From: Epiperipatus broadwayi
Taxonomy: Eukaryota > Onychophora > Udeonychophora > Euonychophora > Peripatidae
Assembly (NCBI GenBank): GCA_028023455.1
Contig: JAQFVV010012447.1
Location: 616,001-680,000, forward strand
Length of the DNA: 64,000 nt
Direction: 5' to 3'
Shown here: positions 26,640 to 41,018 of the stretch, one piece after another
How positions within the stretch are numbered: the stretch's first letter is position 1
Layout of the letters: each line of letters opens with the position of its first letter
Notes under the pieces: model-generated
The model's input: the letters and a program-made list of their open reading frames with translations, nothing else
Databases searched by the model: none
What the model was told of the DNA's origin: nothing
Translations under genes and position numbers: made by a program

Positions 26640-26760
26640 TAGAGCCATCTACTATAAGCTTGAGTAATCAATAGATACCAAATGATATAATGCTATAAAA
26701 TCTCTACCTCCAGACCAATTTCTGGTTTTTGCCTTCATCGGTGAAGATTAAGAATCAAAG
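26640..26760 (-). repeat. Repeat copy with a hammerhead-like core
   Basis: On the minus strand 26746-26708 reads CTTCA, CCGATGA, a GG/CC helix around CAAAAA, then GAAA, then a GTC cleavage-type triplet (26715-26713), then TGGAG. CTTCA and TGGAG can pair as a 5-bp stem I with one G-U. The downstream sequence (GAGATTTTATAGC ... TGATTACTC) matches the arms of the 34-kb palindrome. The one core deviation is CCGATGA for CTGATGA. Confidence 0.5.
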
Positions 26761-29700
26761 CTGGAACCAATGCAATTATGCATTGTCAAGCTAATTTTGA
26801 ATTATAAACAAATCTTAAGGCTTTGACCCAAGCTAATTTACTCAGTGTCCATTAATTATTCAAGTTTACAATAAATGGTGCTTAAAAGCATATGAGAAAA
26901 TCATGATATTATTGACATTGGAATTATTAATAGTAAATAAAAATGTGTGATAATTTTGTAATATAAAGTTTCATTTGTAGATATATTTAAAACTTCCCAT
27001 CCACTAATCTTGAAATAAATAAAAAAAGACACCTGAAAAAGACTAATGACCTCCAAAATGCATTTTATACTGAAACAGCACACTTCAGTTACGACAGCCC
27101 ACAATCACTTATATATGTCTGCATTATTTATCTAGTATTTATCAGTACAAAATATGAAGTGGATGGTGGCAAAGTTATGAGTACCAGAATGCAAGTGCAG
27201 TTATTATTACTTTACTGATTTCTAAATGAGATCAAGTGGTCATGTGATGTTTTAGAAGTTTAACAAATAAATACAGACACCCTCAATTTGTAGCAGATGT
27301 AATCGGTCATTTTTCCACACTAAGATAACTAATAATTTCTGCAAGTTTGATACATTACTTTGTGACTGATTTCAGAAAAGATTGAAAAGTTAGCCAGCTC
27401 TATATATGTTCAATACATGTGGGTATGTATCAGTGATGAGAAATAGAAGCATATTATATAATCCTTTTTTAATAATGTTTTTATTTCAAATGCCACAACA
27501 ATTTTTACATAATAGCATCTAATATATACTGTGCCATTGCAATTTGGTCACTAGCCAAATTTATAGTAATGTGCATGTAAGAGAGTGTAAAACAAAATCA
27601 TCATCACATTTTTATATAACCATAAAGGAAGTTGTAGGGCATCCAAGTTTAAACCCTACAAGGTCCAGTTCTAAAAGCTGTAAACAGAGAAAGAGTGGGA
27701 CAACAATTATATGCTTTATTTGTTTGTGTGTTGATAGAAAGATAATACACACATTTAAACTATTTAATATTTACTTTTTCTGTTAAAAAGCAAAGTTATA
27801 ATGCATACGTATAGGCAATGTATGTGTAAACTATTTAATTGTTTTATATTTCAAATATACATTTTAACTTTCTTTAAAACTAACCTATGCTTGATCAATT
27901 TTAATGTCTTGTTCTATGCTTATATTTTGCTTTTCTATAATTGTAATTGGGATTTAAAAGTTACAGATTTAATTAAATAATAGGGTTATAATTACTAAGC
28001 TAGCAATTATATTATTTAATGTTAGTTTATGAATGATTTGAAAGAATGAAGGATGTGTGTACATTACATACATAAATTTACATTTACTAAATATTGAAAG
28101 AAAAGGAAGGATTAAATCTGTCAAATTATTTTTTTTTGTACAATTTTTTGTTAAAAGAGGAAATCTGTTTAATCAGATATCGATCTTTGTAGCAATTTTT
28201 TTTTGTAAATAATTGTTTTTCACTTTGGGAGCTTATAATGGGTGAGAGCTCTAATTTTGAAATTGTCTTATCTTAAGATCTAAAGAAGGAAGCTCAAAAA
28301 TTTGAAATGTTACCTAAAAAAAAAAAAAAAGGAAAGGAAATAAGGATTAAGTCTATATTTTTTTTTTGTTAAAACAAAAGTGTCTGGAAAAAGGATTAAA
28401 CTTTTCAGTTGAAAAATAATTTAGTTGAAAATAAATTAGAGATCTAATTAAAACAAATTTGTCCAAAAATAGCAAGTGACGCTATCTCTGATTGGTTAAG
28501 TTAGCTAAAAATTGGATATAAAAAGTGTCTGGAATTATTATTTTTGGTGATTATGATTCAGTTTATACTATTAAATTGAATGTTGAAAATATAAGAAATG
28601 TCTGGCTAGAAAAATTATATGTATGTCCCATTTTTGCTGACCATCTGGGGGAAGCTGCACTTCACATAGGAAAGAAAAGATGTTGTGTCTAAAATAATAT
28701 TCTACACCTTTCAACTGACCAGAGAAATAAGATGTTTTTAATAGAAGGAAGAAAGCATTCACCTGCATTCAAAGAAGATGAATTAATCTACTGATAAATA
28801 TTAATCATCAAGTCCAATTAATTGTTACAGCAACTGATTTTAAACTCAAGAAAATTTATAAATGTGAAAACAACAGCTGTATTTCATCCACTAAGAATCA
28901 TGCTTGACAGGAAGAGAAGAAAAATTAATATAATGATTTCCAAATTATCCACTAAAGCAAATAACCTCAATAGAGTCATCATCATCAAATAGTTATACAC
29001 CTCAAGACCGAGATTGTTCCCATGTAAAACGGAAATGGTAGCTGCAGAAATATAGACATTATACAAGACAAGTTTGAACCCTTGGAAATTCGCCACAAAC
29101 AAAAGATCGGTAATATGACTTTTTATATCTATTTTCTTTATGATATCAGTCTTAAGAAACATTTTAGCAATAAAGTGGTATATTTTATTTAAAGAACTTT
29201 TAAAGACTATTCAGATCGATTAAAACAAGAATGTCTTACTAATAATAACTTTGAGCTTCATAAATTATCTTGAATGTATCAAAATTATATGTTTATTAAT
29301 TTTACAGTTATGAAAAATATTAATGTGTAAAACAATTTTTTTTATGGTATTATGATTTTAGTTTTAACTAATATATTATTATTTTGGTTTTAAATAATAT
29401 TTTGTTATCATGGGATAAAACACGCACATACATAATGATATTTTTATATGTGTATAATTGCGAGTGAATGTGAAATAATAGGTGGTGTTAAAATATTAAA
29501 TTATTTTGTCTTGAGAAAGTATAGATTTCAGCGCTTGGAAGGGAGGGGGAGATAATGATTTAAAACTCTTTTCTAAAACTTGCTCTTTCAATTCTACTAA
29601 CATTTTTTTTACATTCTATTTACATGTTAGATTTTTAAAGTATGTGTGCTAATGAGCAGATAATATTTTTTTTTCTTGAAATACTTTTCTCATGGAGTGA

Positions 29701-30089
29701 AAATCATGGTCAATGTGACGTCCAACTTAATACAAAATACATTTGAAGGGAAAGGGGGAAGAACTTAAAATTAATCTGAGGATTGTTATATAATCAATTA
29801 TTATTATTATTATTCATGTCAATTTTCATATTTATCTAAAAAATTTTATGTATATGTTAGAAATGTAGTAATAAATGTTAGTTTGTTTTATTAAACGAGG
29901 CGTATATATTTCATTAAGTGTAGTCTTTGTTAAGTGTGATTATTCATCATCATCAATGGTTGAATATTAGTTATTTAAGATATAAGTAAATATGCTAAAA
30001 TTAAGCAATAATTATGAATTTCTTTATAAAATTTAGTTTTATGTTTAGGCTTAGTCCTAGAGCTGTAGTTGAAACCCTTGTCATTATTG

Positions 30090-30250
30090 TTATTATTATC
30101 ATCATCATCATCGTCATCAACGTTTTAATTAATGAGCTGTTTAACTGTTTAAAGGCCATAAATAAATATTGATTTTATAATATTTAGTGATTTCTTAGTA
30201 TTATTATCACCACATCCTGTCATCTATTTCATGCAAGGATGAGTGAATTG
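30090..30250 (+). repeat. (ATC)n microsatellite and possible old SINE
   Basis: A run of ATC/TCATCA at about 30095-30120 is followed by CAACGTTTTAATT. About 100 bases on comes TTTCATGCAAGGATGAGTG. The layout recalls SINEs described from cephalopods, but the similarity is loose. Confidence 0.25.
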
Positions 30251-32282
30251 CCATCCTAAATTAGTTATATATAATCTGAGCTAGTAAACTTATAAAAAGA
30301 TTGAAACATATTTGTTATGCTAAGATCTGAGAAATGATGTATGTCTAATATACTCCACTTTGGTTTATAGATGTTTTACTTTTACCTAAATATTAGTGCT
30401 TATAGTGATATGGCTCAAAAAGCAAAATCTCTCATTTTTATTAGAAATAAAATACCAAAAGGGGATTCAAACCCGGTACATGTGAAAGGTTTTTAGATAT
30501 AACCGTGTCTAGATTCAGATAATCTAGTGGCGCCCTGCTAGACCATATTCACTTAGTATTTGTTTAAACATGCACTTAACATCAAACCAAGAAATGAAAG
30601 TGGATAAAATCTACTGTCTGTATACCTGAGTTATATTTTATTGAATTACTAGTGTACTCACCTCACGTGATTTCATATACCTGAGTTATAATACTTGTTA
30701 TTAATAATTTGTTTATAATTCTTATATATATATTTTGGACTCAGATATGATAATAATATCTTTTGAACTCATTAATTAAGTTACAATACATATTACACAC
30801 ATCTAGAAAAATCTGAAACTCTCTTATCTGTAAATCAGAGAATAAATTATCAAGATATTTTTATCTTCCAAATGCTTTTAATATTCTTAAGTTTTAACTG
30901 TAAATTAGATTTTAGCATTGTTTGAACTTCTGATAATCAACCAATAATGTGTTGGTCAAACTCATTCTTTGCTGTATATAAAAACAATTCAACTTTTGGT
31001 AAAAAAATTGAAAGTGAATTTTTTTAAATTGAATTTTAATTAAAGCTTTTAAAAATTTTAGTGAATTTTTCTATGAAGCACTCATTCCATTCAATACATG
31101 GACCCTTCGTGTATATATATACTGATAATATTTGCAATTTCAATTCATTTATCAGTTTTTTTCTATCTAATATTTTCTCTTTATCAAATTATACAAATAT
31201 CAAATTTCTTGCTCTCCTGACAATATCTTTGTTTAGATAATTACATTAACAAACAATTATTACTAAATCATTTATCAAGTTAGAGATTATGATATTTTTA
31301 GCCCGGATATAAATTTTAAACTTAAATAAAGAATAGTATATCTATTCTTATTATGTACAGTCACAAGATAACTCTTAATTTTAATTCCAACCCCTTTTTT
31401 TAGTTACCTATGATAAGCCACTTATCATTTGACTTTCTGAACAAGTGATCATATAATAAATAAATGAAGAATATCCATCAAGACATGTATTCCAATTATT
31501 TAAGATTTGTTAGATGTTTAATAACAAATTGTTTATGGAAAATGGAAAGTGTATGTGAATTATTTTTGCATTTATAAAATTCATAGTTTATATTAAATCT
31601 TCCAAGACATGGATTTATACATAAAATTAGTTCATTTAAATATATAGGTTTTGAAATCATAAATTTATTAATACGTTGCTCAATACTGTCAGCTAACCTA
31701 ATCAATGCTTTCAATCAGCACTTGAAAAAATTTTTTTCTACATTTTGGAAAAGTTAAATGTTCTCTTCAGTACAGAGTCCGTCTGTATCAATTAATTTGC
31801 TTTCAAGCCTTCGTGCAGATATTGAAATTAATGGCAATAACAAATATTATAAAATATGCATTTTTAAATACACAGGTGCGTGTAGTATATATACTTGTTC
31901 AAAGTACATGTACATACTGTATATGCATTATGAATTAAACAATTAAATATATAAAATTAAAATTTTAAATTAATTTCAAATTTTTGATTTAGTAGTACCT
32001 TTTTTTTTTGTTTAAGTGAAACCACAAATATGACATTGCTAGAGATATTTAATTTTGATAACATTTCAACAACAACAACAAAAAAGAGCAATTTCATATT
32101 AAAAGTTCTTTAAATTTACTATCTATTCAATAAATTATTTTATTGTTATGCATAGCATTATGAGAAGCTTTTTTAAAAATCAGGTTAGCATTTTCATTTA
32201 AATAAGTCAAAATTTTGGTTACTGTCAATACAGCAATGTCATAATTCTGAAAATGTGTTGACATGTCTTCTATACACATGAA

Positions 32283-32412
32283 GGAAATAGCTATGTCAAG
32301 CATTGGTGGTCGAGAGGTCACAGCACAGCTGCCTTAAAAGCAGTTGTCCTGGGTTAGCGGGTTTGCTTCCTGATCGATGCTATGACACATGAAAAAAAAA
32401 GGAAATAACTAT
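32283..32412 (+). mobile_element. tRNA-Gly-derived SINE copy 2
   Basis: The element at 32295-32400 begins GTCAAGCATTGGTGGTCGAG, continues through a degenerate anticodon arm and B-box region, and ends GATGCTATGACACATG plus poly-A. GGAAATAGCTAT (32283-32294) and GGAAATAACTAT (32401-32412) form a 12-base target duplication with one mismatch. Confidence 0.9.
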
Positions 32413-33559
32413 TCATAAATTTTTAGTTGAGCCTTTTTTTTTGTTTGCTTTGAAAAGTATAATCTACATTGATCTGACTATTGTTTATAGTCATAAAATA
32501 TCTAAAAATGGTTATTCCTCTAAAAAAAAAAAAAAAAAAATTAAAGATATTTATAGATTCAAAAACCAACATTATACTTTTTTCATTAGCATAATACATC
32601 TAATTTTATTAATTTTTACACCATAAATTTAGATAATTATTTATTGCACAAAAAACTTCCAATCATTAAGAATGGAGCATATTCAATTAGTAAAATAAAT
32701 TATTATAAATATATAAAAGTTAATTGTTTCGAAAAAAGAGCTAGTATGTTTATGTAACTGGCCTAATTTTGTAAAACATTTTGACTTCAGCAATTCTTAG
32801 ACTATATTAATAGTAACCAAATGATTTGTTGATTGAGAGGTCATAGATTTGAGTAATGAAAGTGAGAGTTGAGCTGCAATCCAAAGCTCTTTAACTCTTG
32901 AATCTGTCCCTCTACAAGTAACAAACCATGCACGAACATGTATGACATCAGTTAGTAACTTAAAAAGAAATACAAAATTTTGATTGTTTACAGATGACTA
33001 ATAGTTTTATTGTCATCCTACCACACTTGATCATTATGACAATTATTAAAATTTTTCTATAAAGTTTTAATTGATTTCTTAGCCTAGCTGTAGGAATCAA
33101 ATGTGCATCATATATCTGTATGAATGATATTTTCTATCTGCTTTTTCAATCTTAAACTTATAATATTCATGATCACAAAAATTGGGTCATGTTGGAAAAC
33201 TATATTCTATAAAATAAACATGTTTTTGGGATGCATTTTTCAGTGCATAATATTTATGTCATAAAATAATATTTCAGTAATATTTACATCATAATTCATA
33301 TATACTTTGTATGTAAAAATATAAAGTCAACAGTATTTTATTACTTGCAAAATTCCTATACAAAAATTTAACTGATAGTATATTAACAATAGTTTTGTTA
33401 TCATCTTTCCCTAAAATCAATTACTATGACAGATGCTAGAATATTTCCATTGAGGATTGGCATTTCTTAGGCCTAGCATTAGCAATCCAATGTATAAATA
33501 TTTTCTATGCTCATTGGTTGAAATAACTTAATATTTTTTTTTAAAAAAAAAGCTAATGT

Positions 33560-33910
33560 GTCTGAAATGGAAAAATGTTAATAACAAGGTTTACCATGGA
33601 TCAGACAATTGGATAGAATAACAATACAGAAACTGCATATCACATGGTGAAGTATTGTTCATGTTGAGAATAACAAAGAATTATCAAAACAGAAATACAC
33701 GGATCAGCAAATATCAGTGACATTATTAAAAAAAGTAAGAGGCTGAAAGGAAATTGAATAGAATATATTGCTGGAGGAAAGGATTCGATGAATAAATGAA
33801 GCCATAAAATGGGATTCCGAGAGATTATAAACTTATAACAATCAATAAGAAATGTGATGGTACAAAAAACATGGTCAGATTTTCATATTGCATTAAATAG
33901 ATAACAGTTG
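33560..33910 (+). mobile_element. Degenerate RTE LINE 3' fragment
   Basis: With frameshifts and stops, the plus strand resembles the C-terminal part of the intact copy at 2.1 kb: a RITRKN-like stretch, then a poor match to the tryptophan-rich GHIARRND region and a WDSERL/IPRD-like segment. It is the oldest-looking of the RTE pieces. The call rests on collinear weak similarity only. Confidence 0.5.
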
Positions 33911-33957
33911 AAAATTACATGATCATCATTGCCAATACTTTTACAAACTGTTATTAC

Positions 33958-34304
33958 AGAGGTAAAACTCTCCATACAGTAGTGCGATCCAGTGCAAACC
34001 AGAGTAATCAATGGATGCAAGGTTTGTGCATAAAATCCCTATCTAATGCCTACTCATATACTAATTTCTAATTTGTGGTCTTCACCAGTAAGGAGTCATG
34101 CTGAAGAGTTGGATTAGATCCTAAAGTTTAGGTGCAGTGCTCTCAGGTCCAAGGCTCTTCACTGATGAAGGCAACAAGCTAGAAAATAGTGGGAGGATGT
34201 TGGATGAGTAGCTCTAGATAAGGATTTTATGCACAAATCTTGCATCCATTGATCACTCTGGCTTGTACTGGATAGAACTACTGTATGGGAGTTTTGCCTC
34301 TTAA
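33958..34304. repeat. Palindromic pair of hammerhead-bearing repeats
   Basis: The left arm (about 33958-34060) and right arm (about 34195-34304) are reverse complements at roughly 85-90 percent by eye, sharing GTGCATAAAATCC and ATCAATGGATGCAA. The right copy (plus, 34156-34195) has CTTCA, CTGATGA, a short AGGC/GCT helix, GAAAA and GTG in place of a GTH triplet. The left copy (minus, about 34090-34059) has CTGGTGA, GAAA and GTA. Both cores carry disabling changes. No clear target duplication was found. Confidence 0.6.
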
Positions 34305-37300
34305 AAAAAAGTTGTGCAAGTTGATCACACTGTTTCAATATGTATTTCCAATTTCTTTTCAAGGAAAGTAAATATATATATGTGATAGTTATTTTAAATT
34401 AATACACAAGTTTGCATTTTTTTAAAAACTAATATACTGATTATTTACATTATAACATTTGCATATATATTATTATGTAAAAAAAAAGTCTGTAGATATT
34501 AGTGCATCACCTGTTACATCTATGGTAGACAGCCAAATAATTCAAATGGATATCAAAAAATTCTTTTTTAATGGAAAAAACAAAAAAAAAATAACTGCTA
34601 AAACATTAATGACTGACTCTGATGAACAATGACTTCTTCATTATTCTTCTTGGGAGTCATGTTTGAGACCTTTTCCCTGGAAGTAGTCTATTTAAGTCTG
34701 CTCCACCTTTTATATATTCTTACAAAAGTATTACTCTGTAACTACAGGAAGTTAATAAACTAATATAGGCATGCCCCAATGGATAACTTGACTTTCAATG
34801 TTTTGCTTTTTGACTGATATAAATTACAATTATCTTTCAAAAGTTCATTTACATATTTTTCTCCTTTATTTCATTTAACCTTCGACTACCATGCGTTCTT
34901 TTTTTAGTTGCCATTCAACATAAGTAACTTTGCAATATTTTTTTTTATAATTGCTGGCTTGTGTTTAAAGTATTTATTTTTGTAATTATACCATTAACAA
35001 TTCACAGTTATTTTTGTGATAACAATATGTAGAACAATGTTTTATTATTTTCAAGATTATAAAATATATATAATATTCATACTCTACTTATTTTTGTGAT
35101 TACTATAATTGATATAACTTTCTTGCTTTGAATTTCTATCTTATTAAAATTATGTTTCAATAATCAACATACAAAATAAAGACATAGTTAATAATTTTTA
35201 AATAAATTCCTTTTAAGTCTGAATATATATTTCTTCTAATCAATGCTAAGATAGATTTATACAATTTAGTATAATTTTTGTTCCTTAATTAATATATGTT
35301 TTTATAAAGAATCTTATGTAAGTTGGATTTTATTTTCAGTTTTGTTTATTTATTCTAATAGTTATTATTATTTTCTATTGGCTTTATTTAGGTTTTTTTT
35401 ATGCATCTATACATGATATATAATTGAATATTTATGACTTTCTCCAGCCAAAATAATTCTGAGGCTATTATTAATTTTAATTAATTATTCATAAGACTAG
35501 AGATGAATGACTAATTAAAATTAATAATATATTTCCATAAAGTGGTTTGTGTCAAAGTTGTGAGGGCAGTAAGTTTGACACTTATCAATTAGACTGTAAT
35601 AATTCCGCATTTATATGTATTGAACAATTATAAAGATATGTGTAAGAGAATATGATTTGGGCCAACTGATGAGTGCTAGTTCAGTATGAAATGTGCATCT
35701 TAGGGATCATATATCTTTTTCATGTCTTTGGTCATGTTTATCATTACACTCTTCCACAAGTTGTTAAAAGTCGATAGAAACTGTCCCTACCTTGTATAAG
35801 AGTGTAGTGAAAACAACACTACAGAAATATTCATTAAATTCTGAGGCTATGCTTTAATACAGATCCATTTTGATCTTAAGCAATGCTCTGATCTTTAACC
35901 TGCTGAAAGAGCAAACTAGGCTTATACTATAATATTTAAATATTTATTATTTACTAATAATCACGCTCTTATTTACATACATATCAATGCTGAATAATCT
36001 ACAAAAGCATAAAGTTTAACACATAAATAAATATCAAATTAAAAGTGCAAGACATATTAGTCAGTTACTGCTTTGAATGAAGATAAATTTATTTCAGCAT
36101 TTTCAGAATTTATGCTATATATATATATTAATAAGTTTGATTTTGTATTATAAATAATTTTAACTTCTACCATTTGAATTATGGGAAAGATTGCTCATTC
36201 CAAACTGGCTGTAGTTTGGCCATAAAAAAATCAAGCTTTAACAGCCATTAAAAAAAAGATTTAAAATTCATAAATCATGAGATTTTATAACCAATGAATA
36301 TGGCAATTTTATATTCAGATAGGAAGCTACATCTGCAGGCTTAAAAAAATAAACCATTTGAGCAGATGGCTTTCAGATTTACATCAAATTGAAGGTGCAG
36401 TAGCACAAGTTTCTCAAAAATTAACCTTCAGTGACTAGCAAGAAAGGTCATCAAGAACACATGATTTACGAGTACATGCATACACTCTTTTTTTCTCTCT
36501 TTTGCATAGACTTAGTATAAATAAACACAAATTAATTAAAATTAGATGCTTACTTTTTTTTTTTTTTTAAAAAAAAAAACTTCTATCGTTCATTTAATAG
36601 ATACATAAAAAATGGCATTTAATATACATTTTCCTGCATTATTTTCTTTAACATATATCAGTATACTTAATAATAAAATATGAAATTACATGAGAATTGT
36701 TACAGTTATACATCAGTTTTAATAGTAGTCGATCAGTCATGGGAGAATCAGTGTGACAAATCGCTAGCCAGACATTATTGAATGTAAAAAAAAAAGTTAA
36801 TTTGGTTAAAATTAAAAATCAATATTATAAGAATTATAGGATTGATATATTTTAATTTTAAAAAGTAATTTTATTAATAAATTCTAAAACTATTTACATA
36901 ATTTTATTTTGGACATCTAAAATAATTCATATTAGATAAAATCATTAATGCATTCCCCTTTAGATTGTTTTATCACTAAGTTTGTTTCTTATTATTCAAA
37001 ACATAATATTTAAAAAGCGAATATCAGAAAATGATAAACATATAATTTAAAAATCAACCGACTGTTTGAGGAAACCAGCACCTTGTGCATTTTAGCGCAC
37101 TCACGCGCGCGCACACAAATCTTTATATTAAGCAACATTTCTGAAAGTTCCAAATATTTAAAAAAAATATTTCTCTAGTGAAAGTCATTATTGGTTAATC
37201 TCTAATCTAATTAGTGACTAATAAAATTTATTAATATACTTTTAAAAAAAGATTGACAGATGTAAAAAACAAAAAGTATTTTAAAAATATTCTAAATGGA

Positions 37301-37891
37301 ATCTTTTATTCGCATTTTCTAGAAGTTAAAACTAACTTAAAATTAAAAAAAAACATCTGATATAAATGTTTCATTCATTATCTCATGAATACCAGGCATT
37401 AAAAAAGTACCCCCCCCCCGTGTTTAATTTTTTTATTAGTTTTTTTGGATAATAAATTTATTATAATTTTAAAATTATAAAATTACTATAATGACTGACC
37501 AAAAAGGTCTAACATTTTACATCCTTCATCATCACTGCACTAAGAAAAAAATCAGCAAAACACACACACAAACATAACATTTTGAGCAATAACCATTCCA
37601 TTATAATTAAAAAAAAAAAAACTGTTCTCTAAGATCACTTACAATTTCCAGATTTCATGATTATTACATTTTTGACAATACATATAATCTATCTCAAATC
37701 TCTCCTAGTTCAGCCTTTAGGTGACAATCATCTAAATAACAAATACCACACTATTTTGAATAATTCACTATTGCTTTGAATTTTCTTACAAAATATCATC
37801 TTCTTTTTTTGCTTTTTATCTAATTTTTGTAAGATGTTCATGGTCTGATATTCCCTTCTAAGACATGTTTTTTATTAAACAAAAAAAATTC

Positions 37892-37999
37892 TGGTACTAT
37901 ATTAGAATGCGCTCTCCATCATTTAAATTTTTCAGGGGAGCTCCAAAACCATCGCTAACACAAACAAAATGGCAGAGAGCACATCCTAAAGTAGTACCA
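37892..37999. mobile_element. Short hairpin MITE-like element
   Basis: About 31-base inverted ends, TGGTACTATATTAGAATGCG and, inverted, TGGTACTACTTTAGGATGTG, extend into CTCTCCATCATT and CTCTCTGCCATT. Total length is 108 bases. No target duplication is obvious, so the superfamily is unassigned. Confidence 0.55.
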
Positions 38000-39714
38000 A
38001 ATAGACCTTGCATTAGCTAGAAATGAATTTATTTTTCCAGATGTCTTTATTCAAAAGTTAAAAATGTGCATGTTGAAATAAAAGTTTTAACTATATCTGG
38101 GAAAAAGGGATCAGAGTATAATAATTAATGATAGTCTGTGATTGCCATGGTTATGGGCACTTCAGGCACTTGAACTGCCAAGCAATAATATCATTCAATT
38201 ATATTTTTTAATAAGAATACATGTATTAATCTTTTACTAAGTTTAAAGTTTATATCTGGGTTAAAAATATTATAATAATCTCTAACTTAAATAATTAGCA
38301 ATAATAATTAATCTATTTATCTAAAAAAAATTCCAAATGTGTGAGTGCACAAATATCAACATGGGTACGTTAAAGTGTAGTAATTTGATAAATACTGAAA
38401 TGATGAAGACAAGTGAGAGATTGTGACCCGAGCTAAGTAAAATATCTCATTCGGCCAGAAATTAATGTGAATGGAGAGTCAGAAATTTTACACGCATACT
38501 TCTCAAGAAACATAACTTCTTTCACTTTACAAACTATAAATTAACACTACAGTTTCTTTACAGGATTTGACTATCTTAATTCTAAAACAGTTTCTTATAC
38601 CAAAGCTTGTTACTATAAACACACTTAACATTTACACTGATTTTTTTTTAAGAAAAATATTATATATGCACATATTTCAAATCTTTTAGCACTATTTATA
38701 GATCCATTAATGTCAAGAGTTATTTCCTTTTCCCTAAAAAAAAACCCAAATATATATTTTTTAAAATTATACAATTAACATTATAGGTTGTTCTCTTTTA
38801 TATATAAAGCACACTATGCAATATCTTAATTAAATTCCCAATCTAGCTGAGTTTTGTTTGTACAGAAATCTATTTCACAGCTTTTTGCTGCTCCACTTAC
38901 AAACTTTAATATGTATTATCCCCTTATCTATTTAATTATTTGATAATTTGTATTTTATGACTATCTGAAATATACTTTTTAATTTTTTTAATTTATTAAT
39001 ACTTGTTCATATTTAGAGTGATCATAAACCTGCATCTCAGAGAGAAGATTGTGATCATATCCAAAATTCATATAATTACTTATTTAGATCTAAGATCACT
39101 ATATTAGTATAGACTATCTTTACAAGAATTTCCTATGTATATATTTAGGGATGAGATATATTAATAAGGAAATGCAGAGTTTATTAGAATTTAATAATTT
39201 TTATTTTAAAAGTAATATGTTGACATGTGCCAATAGATTTAATAATTGCTAAGTTTCAAGCTTTCATAATTTTTTACTCTCAATACTATTCATTATTTGA
39301 AATATATAATATTAATAGCTGTGTGATAATCAGATACGGATTTTTATAATCAGTATGGTAATTAGTTGTCATATTTAATAAAGCTAGCATTATGAAAAAT
39401 AACTAGGAATGAAATTAGGATACACTTCTATAATGGTTATAAGTGGCATTCATAAGACATCATCAACAATAATAAATTGAAATCATTATCATATACTGTG
39501 TTTGGTTTGATCATTTAGGCTTTTAAAAATAATATTTGGAGAGTGACATATTTTCAATTAGTCATATGAAGATATAATCACTAACAAGTATAAAATGTTA
39601 AATCAGAATAATTTATCATTTATCCAGCCTTGACAGCTTCAGCATGAATGGCTAGATAGGAGATTAATTTTTAATTATATATTCAATATTTTGATATGCA
39701 TGGCTGATATATCA

Positions 39715-39900
39715 TATTATAACGATCGAAATGAAAGTGAAGATCGAATCTAACCGCAAAAACAATATCTGCAACTACCAGGGCGCCATCTAGGCATTTG
39801 AACCTAGAAAAATTTATAAAGTAGGCAGATACGCGCTGTTAAGATTCCACTTTATTTAAATATTCCGATCGTTAGCCCAAGTCACTAGCTCAGCGGAGAC
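39715..39900. repeat. Unclassified less AT-rich segment with AACGATCG ends
   Basis: AACGATCG at about 39720 and CGATCGTT at about 39868 are inverted and bracket about 150 bases that include CAGGGCGCCATCTAG. A similar CTAGTGGCGCCCTG occurs inverted at about 30525-30540, so both may be pieces of one old repeat. No coding or tRNA structure is convincing. Confidence 0.3.
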
Positions 39901-41018
39901 GCAGAGATAAAAATCTATAAATTTTATATCTTAAATATAAAAGAATAAAAGCCACTGCCAGAAATTAACAAATAAAAATATTTATTTACGCACATATAAA
40001 ATAACATTTAAATTTTGAGGAATAAGTTTAACATTTTAGATTTTTATATTAACTTTTAATTTTACATTTAACTAAGTTTCAATGAGTTTAATATTTTATT
40101 TAGATAGTCAAGTATGAATAGACTACATAGATTTGCATTTGAAAATAAACATTCTATCCCTATTTAACCTTAGGCTAAAATTCGCAGTCAAACTGGCATC
40201 AATCCATCTGATACATTTATGTATTCAATGTAGCATGCAAATACAACAGCACAAATATACTATACTGTCAGGCATGGACATCTGAACAGTATAGTTAGAG
40301 AAAACATTGACTCTTGTCCGATACAGGAATATGACGTCTGTATAGCAAGAAGAACAATAAAATAAAAACTCCATAGGAAGGGACCGTGATCCTTTTTGCC
40401 GACTTACAATCCCATCCATAGGCAAAGGGATGGTGCGGTATATTCAGCGATTCTGCACGTAGCGAAACTTATACTACATCTACTAATTACACAAATATAT
40501 CCAATCCATTGACCCAATTCAACAACGACACAAATAACCTAATATTACCCTCCCCTAATATAACTTTACAAATCCATATAGCCATTCACGCCTGACTTAA
40601 ATTTACCATTTAAATACGTTCGCACAAATGCATTTTATAAAATTTGTTTTAAAATGTTGAGTACAGATCAGCTGCACAGATTCCACGGTCAAAAACATTC
40701 CAAATTAAACACAACCGATCAAAATACAAAATCATCGATAAACGTCACTTGCATAGGGAATATACAAATCCCATTAGCATTCATCGTAAGATGCTTGCAG
40801 TGATATCGTTGACATATATTCTAATCGAATGTGAAAAACACAACATTATCAACCGCTAACGAATCTATGCAACGTCTCTACCCAACCTTAAATTTCATCA
40901 ATTAAAATTTAAACAATAAACAATTTATACAATAAGAAAGAAAAAAAAAATGGAAATGATTTTTATCAATCGGAAAACATATAAAATTAAACATTATTAA
41001 TTTGATTTAAAAACTTAC

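Noticed and set aside
34617-34640. CTGATGA as another hammerhead
   Set aside because: No GAAA block or pairing stems at suitable spacing.
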